64,000 nucleotides of DNA, from NCBI GenBank assembly GCA_035456105.1, contig DATIDV010000010.1, positions 1 through 64,000 on the forward strand, read 5' to 3'. The notes beneath the pieces were generated by a model that was not told the DNA's origin, searched no databases, and was given only the letters and a program-made list of their open reading frames with translations. Shown piece after piece: positions 8,180-17,567 of the stretch. Numbering within the stretch: the first letter of the stretch is position 1; every line of letters begins with the position of its first letter. This DNA is from Viridibacterium sp035456105 (GTDB taxonomy: Bacteria; Pseudomonadota; Gammaproteobacteria; Burkholderiales; Rhodocyclaceae). A program made the translations under genes and the position numbers.

Positions 8180-11100
8180 ATGTTTTCACGCTTCTTCATC
8201 GACCGTCCGATCTTCGCGATGGTCATATCAATCTTCATTGTGCTCGCCGGGCTGGCGGGGATCCGCGTGCTGCCGATCGCGCAGTACCCGGAAATCGCGC
8301 CGCCCACCGTGCAGATCACCGCTGTCTATCCAGGGGCTTCCGCCGAGGTGCTGGAGCAGACCGTAGCGGCGCCGATCGAGAGCCAGATCAACGGCGTCGA
8401 GCACATGATGTACCTGAACTCGACTTCGGCTTCGAGCGGCGTGGTGACCATCACCGTGACCTTCGATATCGGAACCGATATCGACCAGGCGGCGATCAAC
8501 GTCAACAACCGCGTCAAGCAGGTCGAGAATCGTTTGCCGCAGGAGGTGCGCCGTCAGGGCGTGACCGTGCAGAAGGGCTCGTCCAGCTTCCTGCAGGTCA
8601 TCGCGTTCTACTCGCCTGACAGCCGTTTCGACAATCTGTACATCAGTAATTACGTGACGCTGAACGTGCTTGATCGCATCAAGCGCGTGCCGGGCACGAC
8701 CAATGTGCAGATCTTCGGCGCCAAGGACTATGCAATGCGCATCTGGCTGAAGCCGGACCGCATGGCACAGCTCGGCGTGACCGTCGGCGAGATCGCCGCG
8801 GCCGTCAATGCACAGAATGCACAGTTCGCACCGGGCAAGATCGGCCAGATGCCCGCCGGCGACGGGCAGGAGCTGGTCTACACGATCACCACTCAGGGTC
8901 GTTTGCCGGATGTGAAGGGCTTCGAGGAAATCATCGTCCGTGCGAACGGCGTGGGCAGCAAGCTGCGTCTGAAGGACGTGGCGCGGGTGGAACTGGGCGC
9001 CAAGGACAACGACTTCGTTGGCCGCATCAACGGCAAGCCGGCGACCCTGCTCGGGATCTTCCTGCAGCCTGGTGCCAACGCGCTGGGTGTGGCAGAGGAA
9101 GTCAATGCGACGATGGCCGAGCTTGCGCAGAAATTCCCTGAGGGTCTGACGCACAAGGTTGCCTATGACACGACGCGTTTCGTGAAGGTCTCGATCCACG
9201 AAGTGGTGAAGACGCTCGCGGAAGCCATGGTGCTCGTGTTCCTGGTCGTATTCCTGTTCCTGCAGAACTGGCGCGCCACGCTGATCCCCATCATCGCCGT
9301 ACCGGTGTCCCTGCTGGGCACCTTCGCCGGCATGGTGATGCTCGGTTACTCCATCAATACATTGACCCTGTTCGGCATGGTGCTGGCAATCGGTATCGTG
9401 GTCGATGATGCCATTGTCGTGCTGGAGAACGTCGAGCGCATCATGCACGAGGAGCACCTCGGTGCACGCCATGCGGCCATCAAAGCCATGCAGGAAGTCA
9501 CGGGTCCGGTGATCGCCATCGTGCTGGTGCTGGTGTCGGTGTTTGTGCCGATCGCCTTCCTCGGCGGCTTGACGGGTGAGTTGTTCCGCCAGTTCGCGGT
9601 GACGATTGCGATTGCCGTGAGTATCTCGGGTCTGGTTGCGCTGACGCTTACGCCGGCACTGTGCGTGCTCATCCTGCGCAGCGAGCACAAGGCGAGCAAT
9701 TTCTTCTTCCGCTCTTTCAACCGCTTCTTCGAGCGCCTGACCAAGCGTTACACCTGGCTGGTCGCCGGGCTGTCGCGCCGAGCCCTGCTGGGTGTCCTGT
9801 TGTTCCTCGGCATGATCGCCATCACAGGTCAGTTGTGGCGCACGACACCGGGTTCGCTGGTGCCGGATGAAGACCAGGGCTGGTTCATCTCTGCCGTGTT
9901 CCTGCCTGATGGCGCGTCCCTGCAACGCACTGACAAGATCGTGCAGCAGGTCACCGACATCATCAAGTCGAACCCTGCAAATGAAGACGTCATTGCGTTT
10001 ACCGGCTTCGACTTCCTCGGCGGTAGTTACAAGAACTCGGCGGCAACGCTCTTTGTGACGCAGAAGCCCTGGGACGAACGCGCACTGCCAACGCAGGCTC
10101 TGGTGGGCGAGGTTTACGGCAAGACCGGTGGCATACGTGACGCGCTGGTGCTGGCCTTCAATCCGCCCGCGATCTTCGGTCTCGGTCAGGCGGGTGGGTT
10201 CGAGTTCTACATCCAGAATCGTGGCGACGGCGGGCCGAAGCGTACGGCCGAAGTGGTCCAGGCCTTCATGGCACGGGCTTCGCAGGAGAAGCAGCTCGCT
10301 TACGTGCAGACCCTGTGGCGCGCGACCTCTCCGCAGCTCTATGTCGACGTCGATCGTGAGCGCGCGGCCGCATTGGGCGTGTCGCTTGATGATGCCTTCA
10401 ACACGCTGTCGGCGACGCTGGGTACGTACTACGTGAATGACTTCAACAAGTACGGCCGTACCTGGCAGGTGCTGATGTCAGCGGACACCAAGTACCGCAT
10501 GAAGCCGGAAGACATTGGCAATATCTACGTCAAGTCGAACACCGGGAAGATGTTGCCGATGTCATCCTTCACGACGGTCAAGTACAACTCGGGGCCGGAT
10601 ACGCTGGACCGCTTCAACAATCTGCCCGCGGTAAAGATGTTGGGCTCGGGTGCGCCAGGCGTCAGCTCGGGACAGGCGATTGCTGCGGTCGAGAGGCTCG
10701 CTGGCGAAGTGTTGCCGCCCGACTTCTCGCTCGACTGGAGTGGTGCTTCGTACCAGGAGAAGCGCGCTTCGGGCGCCTCCGGTCTGGCACTGCTGATGGC
10801 GGCGGTGATGGTGTTCCTGATCCTTGCCGCGCAGTACGAGAAGTGGTCCCTGCCACTCTCCGTGCTGCTGGCGGTGCCCTTCGGCATCTTCGGTGCGCTG
10901 GCGGGCGTGTGGGTGCACAACCTGATCTTCGGCTTCCTGTCGCATGGCATGGCACCGCCGCTGACCAACGATGTGTACTTCCAGATCGGGCTGGTCACGC
11001 TGATCGGCCTGGCCGCCAAGAACGCGATTCTGATCGTCGAGTTCGCGGTGATGAAGAAGCATGAAGGCATGTCGACGATTGATGCAGCGGCCGAGGCGGC

Positions 11101-11350
11101 ACGTTTGCGCTTCCGCCCGATCGTGATGACGTCGCTGGCCTTCATCCTGGGCGTTGTGCCACTGGCCTTCTCGTCCGGCGCGGGTGCCGGTGCGCGTCAG
11201 TCGGTCGGTACGGGTGTGATGTTCGGCATGATGGCGGCGACCTTCCTCGCGATCTTCTTCGTGCCCTTGTTCTTCCGCTTGTTGAACGGGGACAAGAACG
11301 GCAAGACGCAGGCGCCTGCCGATCTGGATGTGGAGAAACATAATGCGTGA
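8180..11350 (+). CDS. RND multidrug efflux pump, inner membrane subunit (AcrB/MexB, HAE1 family)
   Basis: A 1056-residue proton-driven antiporter. It opens MFSRFFIDRPIFAMVIS (TM1), has the large periplasmic loops, and the TM4 segment GIVVDDAIVVLENVER with the Asp-Asp pair of the proton relay. TM10-12 (LIGLAAKNAILIVEFA, RFRPIVMTSLAFILGVVPLAF) carry the conserved Lys. Length and motifs match the AcrB/MexB group, so hydrophobic drugs, dyes and detergents are likely substrates. The 3' end overlaps the outer membrane channel gene by 8 bp, consistent with translational coupling. Confidence 0.96.
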   Translation: MFSRFFIDRPIFAMVISIFIVLAGLAGIRVLPIAQYPEIAPPTVQITAVYPGASAEVLEQTVAAPIESQINGVEHMMYLNSTSASSGVVTITVTFDIGTDIDQAAINVNNRVKQVENRLPQEVRRQGVTVQKGSSSFLQVIAFYSPDSRFDNLYISNYVTLNVLDRIKRVPGTTNVQIFGAKDYAMRIWLKPDRMAQLGVTVGEIAAAVNAQNAQFAPGKIGQMPAGDGQELVYTITTQGRLPDVKGFEEIIVRANGVGSKLRLKDVARVELGAKDNDFVGRINGKPATLLGIFLQPGANALGVAEEVNATMAELAQKFPEGLTHKVAYDTTRFVKVSIHEVVKTLAEAMVLVFLVVFLFLQNWRATLIPIIAVPVSLLGTFAGMVMLGYSINTLTLFGMVLAIGIVVDDAIVVLENVERIMHEEHLGARHAAIKAMQEVTGPVIAIVLVLVSVFVPIAFLGGLTGELFRQFAVTIAIAVSISGLVALTLTPALCVLILRSEHKASNFFFRSFNRFFERLTKRYTWLVAGLSRRALLGVLLFLGMIAITGQLWRTTPGSLVPDEDQGWFISAVFLPDGASLQRTDKIVQQVTDIIKSNPANEDVIAFTGFDFLGGSYKNSAATLFVTQKPWDERALPTQALVGEVYGKTGGIRDALVLAFNPPAIFGLGQAGGFEFYIQNRGDGGPKRTAEVVQAFMARASQEKQLAYVQTLWRATSPQLYVDVDRERAAALGVSLDDAFNTLSATLGTYYVNDFNKYGRTWQVLMSADTKYRMKPEDIGNIYVKSNTGKMLPMSSFTTVKYNSGPDTLDRFNNLPAVKMLGSGAPGVSSGQAIAAVERLAGEVLPPDFSLDWSGASYQEKRASGASGLALLMAAVMVFLILAAQYEKWSLPLSVLLAVPFGIFGALAGVWVHNLIFGFLSHGMAPPLTNDVYFQIGLVTLIGLAAKNAILIVEFAVMKKHEGMSTIDAAAEAARLRFRPIVMTSLAFILGVVPLAFSSGAGAGARQSVGTGVMFGMMAATFLAIFFVPLFFRLLNGDKNGKTQAPADLDVEKHNA

Positions 11351-12800
11351 TGACATGAAGACCATGGGGTTGAAGCCCCTTCGCGGCGCGGCGCTGAGCC
11401 TGATCGCTGCGGCTGTGCTGGCGGCGTGTGTCAGCACGCCGGTGGCCGAAAAGCCAGTGCTTGAATTGCCGCAAAGTACCGGTGGTGAGGTTGCACAGGA
11501 CTTGGGCCAGTGGTGGTTGCGCTACAACGATCCGGCGCTGACCGCGCTGATCGAGCGCGCCCTGGTGTACAACGCCGATCTCAAGGTGGCCGCGGCGCGA
11601 GTTGCCGAATCGCAGGCCTTGCTGGCGGTATCACAAAGCGATCTGTTCCCCTCGCTGGATGCCTATGCGGGCGCCAGCCGTAGCAAGTCTAGCGAGAAGG
11701 GCGCCGTGCCTCGCCCAGCCGGCACCTACCTTTCGAACGACTTCAGGGCCGGTCTGGCCGTGGCCTATGAAGTGGATCTTTGGGGGCGGGTGCGCAGTGC
11801 CAACAAGGCCGCCATGGCGCAGCTGATTTCCAGCCAGGAAGCCATGGCCGGTTTCCGCTCCGCGCTGGCCGCACAGGTCGCGCGCGGGTATTTCACTTTG
11901 CTGGCAGTGGATCGACGGCTGGAGTTGTCGCGTCAGACGCTGGCCACGCGTGAAGACGCATTGCAGGTTGCGCAGAAGCGTCTCGCGGGTGGAACCGTCA
12001 ATGGCTTGGCTTTGCAGCAAACGGTGAGCGAGCGCGACGCGATTGCGGCAAGCATCCCGGCGCTCGTGGCGATTCAGGCGCAGAGCGAGCGTGCGCTGGC
12101 TCTGCTGGCGGGGGATTCACCGCGTGCGATTGTCGAGAACAAGATCGGGCGCAGTAATGCCGATGTTCTGCCGCCAGCGCCGGTCGTGCCGGAAGGGCTG
12201 CCGTCTGACCTGCTGGCACGCCGTCCGGACGTTCGCGAGGCCGAAGCGAATCTCGCCGCATCGCAGGCGAGGGTGTCGCAGGCGCGTGCCATGTACTTCC
12301 CGCAAATCGTGCTGACGGGGACGGGCGGTAGCGAAAGCGCCAAGCTGTCCGACCTTTTCTCGGGTCCGGCGGTGGTGTGGAGCCTTGCCGCATCCCTGAC
12401 GCAGCCGATTTTCGGCCTGCGTCAGATCAATGCCACCGTGAATGCTGCCGAGGCGCGTGAAGTGGCCTTCGAGGCGGCTTACGTGAAGTCGGTACAGACG
12501 GCGTTTAAGGAAGTCTACGACGCCCTGGGTAATCTGCACGCGGCCAACGACACCCTGGTCGTGCAGGAGCATCGCAGTGCGGCGCTGCGCGATTCGCTGC
12601 GTATCGCACGGCTGCGTTATGACGCGGGTGTGTCGCCCTATCTCGATCTGCTTGATGCGCAGCGCAATCTGTACTCGGTGGAAAGTGACACGATTGACGC
12701 GCAGGCCGTACGCCTGAACGCCAGCGTGGACCTCTTCAGGGCATTGGGCGGTGGTTGGGATACCGCGCGGAGTGGCCAGGAAGTGCTTGGGCAGAAATAG
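11343..12800 (+). CDS. RND efflux outer membrane channel (OprM/NodT family)
   Basis: A ~485-residue TolC-like outer membrane lipoprotein (VLAAC lipobox, Cys29) forming the exit duct. Two structural repeats are visible, each with WWLRYNDPALTALIERAL- or LARRPDVREAEANLAASQARVSQARAMYFP-type segments. I chose the ATG at 11343 because GGAG (11333-11336) sits 6 nt ahead; an in-frame ATG at 11328 would extend it by five residues and lacks a ribosome site. It ends the operon; a perfect hairpin terminator follows at 12893. Confidence 0.93.
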   Translation: MRDDMKTMGLKPLRGAALSLIAAAVLAACVSTPVAEKPVLELPQSTGGEVAQDLGQWWLRYNDPALTALIERALVYNADLKVAAARVAESQALLAVSQSDLFPSLDAYAGASRSKSSEKGAVPRPAGTYLSNDFRAGLAVAYEVDLWGRVRSANKAAMAQLISSQEAMAGFRSALAAQVARGYFTLLAVDRRLELSRQTLATREDALQVAQKRLAGGTVNGLALQQTVSERDAIAASIPALVAIQAQSERALALLAGDSPRAIVENKIGRSNADVLPPAPVVPEGLPSDLLARRPDVREAEANLAASQARVSQARAMYFPQIVLTGTGGSESAKLSDLFSGPAVVWSLAASLTQPIFGLRQINATVNAAEAREVAFEAAYVKSVQTAFKEVYDALGNLHAANDTLVVQEHRSAALRDSLRIARLRYDAGVSPYLDLLDAQRNLYSVESDTIDAQAVRLNASVDLFRALGGGWDTARSGQEVLGQK

Positions 12801-12892
12801 CCGCAGATGGGCGCTGACAGACGGTGGTTCTGTCAGAAGTTATGCTGCTTGATTCAAGTCCTGCCCTTTTCGCGCCGTAAAGGCTGATGTAG

Positions 12893-12926
12893 CGCCCGGT
12901 TGTGCTATCGCGCAACCGGGCGTTTT
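12893..12926 (+). terminator. Intrinsic terminator after the efflux operon
   Basis: A perfect 10-bp stem CGCCCGGTTG/CAACCGGGCG (12893-12902 with 12913-12922), 10-nt loop, then TTTT. It lies ~92 bp after the channel stop but only 30 bp before the chemoreceptor ATG, so it is either the operon end or an attenuator in the chemoreceptor leader. Confidence 0.8.
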
Positions 12927-12955
12927 GCTTTTACCGCTACGTAATTGGAGCAGGG

Positions 12956-14569
12956 ATGTCGATCAAACAGAAAATATGGGGCCTGGTAGCCATCGCATTG
13001 CTCACCAGCTCGATCCTGGTGGGCTTGGGCGTGACCGGACTGAAGCGATTGCATATCGGGATGACGGCCATTACCGCCGATGCCTTGCCCGATCTGCAAG
13101 TGGCCTCGGAAACACGCATGCTCTACCTGAGCATGCATGCAGCAGCCTACGGGCGTGCACTGAGCACAGATGCGGCCGAGGGAAAGAAGATCGGCGCCGA
13201 ACTGCAGCATTTCAATGAAGAGATCATCAATCGCATCCAGACTCTGCGCACACGCACGACGGCAGATGAGGAAATCAAGTTGCTCGATGAGGCGACTGGC
13301 GCGCTTACGGTCTATCTGACTGACATGTTGCGCGTCGGCAATCTCGCCGATATGGGCGAGAACCAGATGGCGCTTGAGATCATGAACGGCAAGCTCAAGG
13401 CTACGCATGAGCAGGCTTCGGCCGCTTTCGAAAAGCTCGGTCGGCTCAATACCGAAAAAGTGACACGCGTGTCGAAAGATGCCGATGGCGTGTTCAGGTC
13501 CAGCCTGAGTTTCTCCATTGGCGCGGCGGTGGTCTTCCTGGGGGTGTTCGCCGTAATCGGCTACTTCCTCGCGCGCTCCATCGTGGGGCCGATGGCGATC
13601 ATGCAAAAGGCTATTACGACGACTGCGGACAGTCTCGATTTCACCCATCCGGTGCCGGTCGGCACACATGATGAAATCGGCCTTACGGTGATTGCCTACA
13701 ACGGGCTCATCAAGCGTCTGCGCGAGAGTTTCGGCCAGGTGCAGGGTGCGGCACAGCAACTGGCCGGTGCGGTCGGCGCAGTCGACAGCAGCTCGCGCGA
13801 GATTGCCGACAATTCACGCACACAAAGCGACGCCACGGCAAGCATGGCGGCCGCCATCGAGCAACTCACGGTGAGCATTTCCGTGATCGTCGAGCGCGCA
13901 CTGGACGCCAGCACGCATACACAGAATTCACAGAAAAGTGCTGACCGTGGCACCGAGGTCATCATGACCACGGTGGACGGCATCCAGAGCATCGCAGAGT
14001 CCGTGCGTGTCGCTTCAGAGCGTATCGCTGCCTTGCGTACGGATAGTGAAAGCATTTCCTCGGTCGCCAATATGATCAAGGAAATTGCCGATCAGACGAA
14101 TCTGCTTGCGCTCAATGCGGCCATCGAAGCGGCACGTGCCGGCGAGCAAGGCCGTGGCTTTGCCGTGGTGGCTGACGAAGTGCGCAAGCTGGCCGAGCGC
14201 ACCACGCATGCCACCACCGACATCTCGACGCTGATCCTGAAGATCCAGGACGCGGCGCGCAATGCGGTCGAAAGCATGTCTTCTTCCGTGGAGGCCGTTG
14301 ACCGCGGGGTAGAGAATGCCCGCGAAGCCGGGACGGCCATCCGTGAGATTCAAAGCGGCGCGGGCATGCTGGTCGAACTGGTCGACGAAATGACCGACGC
14401 GATGCGTGAGCAGTCTGCAGCGAGCACCACCATCGCGCGTCAGATCGAGCAGATCGCGCAGATGACTGAGCGCAACTCCAGTGCCGCACAAGGCGTGGCC
14501 AGTTCGGTCGAGAATATTTCGGGCATGGGGCGCGGCATCTCGCAAACGCTGGCGGCATACCGGGTCTGA
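12956..14569 (+). CDS. Methyl-accepting chemotaxis protein
   Basis: A 537-residue chemoreceptor: TM1 at ~9-29, a periplasmic helical sensor domain of ~155 residues with the look of a four-helix-bundle type, TM2 at ~186-206, a HAMP region, then a long cytoplasmic signalling coiled coil. The hairpin tip is intact (IADQTNLLALNAAIEAARAG followed by EQGRGFAVVADEVRKLAERT). There is no C-terminal pentapeptide for CheR/CheB tethering. I chose the ATG at 12956 (MSIKQK) since GGAG lies 5 nt upstream and this is where TM1 begins properly; an in-frame start at 12902 would place the terminator stem inside the coding sequence. Ligand not predictable. Confidence 0.93.
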   Translation: MSIKQKIWGLVAIALLTSSILVGLGVTGLKRLHIGMTAITADALPDLQVASETRMLYLSMHAAAYGRALSTDAAEGKKIGAELQHFNEEIINRIQTLRTRTTADEEIKLLDEATGALTVYLTDMLRVGNLADMGENQMALEIMNGKLKATHEQASAAFEKLGRLNTEKVTRVSKDADGVFRSSLSFSIGAAVVFLGVFAVIGYFLARSIVGPMAIMQKAITTTADSLDFTHPVPVGTHDEIGLTVIAYNGLIKRLRESFGQVQGAAQQLAGAVGAVDSSSREIADNSRTQSDATASMAAAIEQLTVSISVIVERALDASTHTQNSQKSADRGTEVIMTTVDGIQSIAESVRVASERIAALRTDSESISSVANMIKEIADQTNLLALNAAIEAARAGEQGRGFAVVADEVRKLAERTTHATTDISTLILKIQDAARNAVESMSSSVEAVDRGVENAREAGTAIREIQSGAGMLVELVDEMTDAMREQSAASTTIARQIEQIAQMTERNSSAAQGVASSVENISGMGRGISQTLAAYRV

Positions 14570-14616
14570 GCGCGAGGCTGTGGCCCGGTAAGCCGGGTCA
14601 TATTGCACGGCACCCG

Positions 14617-14967
14617 CTAACGCTTGGCCCGGGTTTTTAGCAAACTCGCGCGGAGTGCCGCACCCAGTGCGCTGCGCGCCCAGGGCAACATCAGTTGCGG
14701 TGAATCCATCGCCTCATCGGGCGCGCGAAAATAGCCCAGACTGACGCGACGGTTGCCTTTCGCCACATAGCTGAAGGCTTCGAGCTGCTCGGCCTCGAAC
14801 AGTGCGCGATTCTCCGCATCTGCTTTCAGATACAGCACGTCATTGGCGAGTAGCGCAAACATCACGCCTTCGGCATAGATGCCGGCGCCACCGAACATAC
14901 GCTTGATCTGTATGGCCCCTAGCGGGGCAAGCAGCTCACGCAGATAGGCGGAAAACTCTTCATTCAT
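14617..14967 (-). CDS. TfoX N-terminal domain protein
   Basis: A 116-residue protein matching the TfoX/Sxy N-terminal domain: LGAIQIKRMFGGAGIYAEGVMFALLANDVLYLKAD at ~16-50 and a later FSYVAKGNRRVSLGYFRAPDEAMD segment. The C-terminal TfoX domain found in competence regulators is absent, so a competence role cannot be assumed. It lies 27 bp after dadA on the same strand and may be its second cistron. Confidence 0.85.
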   Translation of the reverse strand: MNEEFSAYLRELLAPLGAIQIKRMFGGAGIYAEGVMFALLANDVLYLKADAENRALFEAEQLEAFSYVAKGNRRVSLGYFRAPDEAMDSPQLMLPWARSALGAALRASLLKTRAKR

Positions 14968-14994
14968 AGGGCCCTGCCAGCGTGGGATAAGACC

Positions 14995-16257
14995 TCAGAC
15001 ACGCCCGCGCCAGAACGGGAATTTCACCTCCGGCGGGTGTTTGTCGATGATGTCCGTCAAAGCCTTGGCCGAGCCGCAGGCCAGCGTCCAGCCCAGCGTG
15101 CCGTGACCAGTGTTGTAGTAAAGGTTCGGCAGATTCGAGCGACCAATGATGGGTACGTTACTGGGCGTGGCCGGGCGCAACCCAGCCCAGAATTCCGGCT
15201 TGTGCAGATCGACGGCGCCCGGAAACAACTCCTCGACCCAGTCAAGCAAGGTCTGACAGCGCACCGGGTCGAGCTCGAGATTGAAGCCAGTCAGGTCGGC
15301 CATGCCGGCTATGCGCAACTCGTCACCGATGCGCGCACACACCATGCGGCGCGATTCGTCGGTAATGCTCACCGTTGGTGCGCGTTCGTGGTTGCGCACG
15401 GCGACGGTCGCCGAGTAGCCCTTGACGGGATAGATCGGCAGGCGCTCGCCGACGCGACGAGCCAGTGACTTGCTGAAGCTGCCCGCGCAAATGACGTAGG
15501 CATCGCCGGAGACAGCGCCGCGACGACCATGGCCGTCAACGAGATGCAGCGAGGTGACGCGCCCGTCTTCAGACATCAGGCGTTCAATATCGGCGCCATA
15601 CTGGAATTTCACCCCTGCGTGCTGCGCAGCTTCGGCAAGCTGCACGGTAAACAAGTGGGCATCGCCAGTCTCATCGTCGCGGCCGAGCATGGCGCCAGCA
15701 AGGCGTGGCAGAGCATTGCTCAAGGCCTTGTCATAGTCGACGCATTGCTCGGGCGTGAGGATTTCTACGTTGACGCCCAGTTCGCGCAGGATGCGGGCCT
15801 GGCGCTGCCCGCGCTGCAGCTCATCCTTCGTGAAGTAGAGGTGCAAGACACCGCGCCGCAACTGCTTGTATTCAATGTGCGTTTCCTCGCGCAACTGGCG
15901 CAGCAAGTGCCCGCTGTAAGCGGCCAGCCGACCGATCGCCAGGGTGTTGCGGTGGGCGCGGCCTGGGATGCATTCGCGCAGGAATTCCATACCCCAGCGC
16001 CAGCGCGCTGGTTCAGCGGGCAGGCGGAACAGCAGCGGTGCATCGCTGCGCCCTAGCCAGCGCAGGATGTTCATGGGCGTCCGGGGATTGGCCCAGGGTT
16101 CGGGGTGACTGATTGAAACCTGGCCACCATTGGCGAAACTGGTTTCTGTGGCGGCGGCTTCACGTCGTTCGACAACGGTCACTTGGTGGCCTGCCTGTCG
16201 CAGGTACCAAGCCGTACTCACACCGGTAAGACCGGCGCCAATGATCACAATATGCAT
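14995..16257 (-). CDS. dadA: D-amino acid dehydrogenase
   Basis: A ~420-residue FAD-dependent enzyme that oxidises D-amino acids (D-alanine class) to 2-oxo acids, passing electrons to the respiratory chain at the inner membrane. It begins MHIVIIGAGLTGVSTAWYL, the dinucleotide-binding GxGxxG, then VTVVERR and ETSFANGGQVSISHPEPWANP, which is characteristic of DadA. The C-terminal glycine-rich segment (YYNTGHGTLGWTLACGSAK) is intact. The start at 16257 gives the FAD motif its normal position; the in-frame upstream extension to 16308 is not family-like. No dadX racemase is adjacent. Confidence 0.92.
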   Translation of the reverse strand: MHIVIIGAGLTGVSTAWYLRQAGHQVTVVERREAAATETSFANGGQVSISHPEPWANPRTPMNILRWLGRSDAPLLFRLPAEPARWRWGMEFLRECIPGRAHRNTLAIGRLAAYSGHLLRQLREETHIEYKQLRRGVLHLYFTKDELQRGQRQARILRELGVNVEILTPEQCVDYDKALSNALPRLAGAMLGRDDETGDAHLFTVQLAEAAQHAGVKFQYGADIERLMSEDGRVTSLHLVDGHGRRGAVSGDAYVICAGSFSKSLARRVGERLPIYPVKGYSATVAVRNHERAPTVSITDESRRMVCARIGDELRIAGMADLTGFNLELDPVRCQTLLDWVEELFPGAVDLHKPEFWAGLRPATPSNVPIIGRSNLPNLYYNTGHGTLGWTLACGSAKALTDIIDKHPPEVKFPFWRGRV

Positions 16258-16556
16258 GCTGGGATGAACGGAGGCTGGTCGGAAAGAGTGCGGAGGTTGC
16301 CAGTACATCAGACGCGCTTTGCGCGAAAGTTGCGAATCCGCCGACTCGCGCAGATTGGAATGAATTAGCTCTTGGGAGTTTCCTTCAAACTGCTAAATGT
16401 TACAAATAATTGGAAAGTAAGTGAGACCTTCGTCACGCTTGGCGCGGGCGACACCCTCGGGCCTGCTTGAAGGATTTTCCGCAGCTGTCACGAAACAGGC
16501 CGATAAGCGGGCGATAATTCAAGCTTTCCAGCCAACGCAACGAGCAGGACAAACTC

Positions 16557-17555
16557 ATGAGCCGTGTGACCCTTACCCAGTTTCTCATTGAACAACAGCG
16601 TAATCAGAAAATGATCCCCGCAGACCTGCGTCTGCTTATCGAGGTGGTGGCACGCGCCGTCAAGACGATCAGCGTGCACGTTGGCAAGGGTGCAGTGGCC
16701 GGGCTGCTCGGCAATGCAGGGACCGACAATGTGCAAGGTGAGGCACAGAAGAAACTCGACGTGGTCGCCAACGAGGTGTTGCTGCATGCCAATGAATGGG
16801 GCGGTCACCTTGCTGCGATGGCCTCGGAAGAACTCGATGATCCCTCGTACATCCCGAAGACATATCCGAAGGGCGAGTACCTGCTGGTATTCGATCCGCT
16901 CGATGGTTCGTCGAACATCGATGTGAACATCTCGGTCGGAACGATCTTCTCCGTGCTGCGCTGTCCGCCGAACATGGAGCCGACCGAGGAGGCCTTCCTG
17001 CAGCGTGGGCGAAGACAGGTTGCGGCAGGTTACGCGGTGTATGGTCCCTCGACCATGCTGGTGTTGACCGTGGGAACAGGCACGCATGGCTTCACGCTGG
17101 ACCGTGAATTCGGCTCCTGGGTGCTTACTCACCCCGATGTCCGCATCCCCGAAGATACCAAGGAGTTCGCCATCAACGCTTCGCGCGCGCGCTTCTGGGA
17201 GCCCGCCGTCAAGCGCTATATCAGCGAGTTGCAGGAGGGCGCGGAAGGTCCGCGCCAGCAGGATTTCAATATGCGTTGGGTGGCCTCCATGGTTGCCGAC
17301 GTGCATCGCATCCTGGCGCGTGGCGGCATCTTCCTTTACCCGCTCGACGACAAGAATCGTCCCAAGGGTGGTCATTTGCGTTTGCTGTACGAAGCCAATC
17401 CGATGGCCATGGTCGTCGAGCAGGCCGGTGGTGCGGCATCGACGGGGCGTGAGCCGATTCTTGATCTCGTGCCGCAGGGCTTGCATCAGCGCGTGCCAGT
17501 GATTCTCGGCTCACGCCATGAGGTCGAGCGCGTGGTGGGTTATCACGCGGAGTAA
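16557..17555 (+). CDS. fbp: Fructose-1,6-bisphosphatase, class I
   Basis: A 332-residue gluconeogenic enzyme hydrolysing fructose 1,6-bisphosphate to fructose 6-phosphate in the cytoplasm. The metal/substrate site LVFDPLDGSSNIDVN is at ~111-125; MRWVASMVADVHRIL and the C-terminal RLLYEANPMAMVVEQAGG segment are typical. Length is normal for the family. It starts ATG after AGGA and ends 12 bp before tamA; the two may be transcribed together, though they are functionally unrelated. Confidence 0.96.
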   Translation: MSRVTLTQFLIEQQRNQKMIPADLRLLIEVVARAVKTISVHVGKGAVAGLLGNAGTDNVQGEAQKKLDVVANEVLLHANEWGGHLAAMASEELDDPSYIPKTYPKGEYLLVFDPLDGSSNIDVNISVGTIFSVLRCPPNMEPTEEAFLQRGRRQVAAGYAVYGPSTMLVLTVGTGTHGFTLDREFGSWVLTHPDVRIPEDTKEFAINASRARFWEPAVKRYISELQEGAEGPRQQDFNMRWVASMVADVHRILARGGIFLYPLDDKNRPKGGHLRLLYEANPMAMVVEQAGGAASTGREPILDLVPQGLHQRVPVILGSRHEVERVVGYHAE

Positions 17556-17567
17556 GCGCACCCGGGC

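Noticed and set aside
8228..9925. 565-codon ORF on the minus strand opposite the RND pump gene
   Set aside because: Composition is His/Arg/Gln/Asp-rich with no family similarity; it is the codon shadow of a GC-rich gene.
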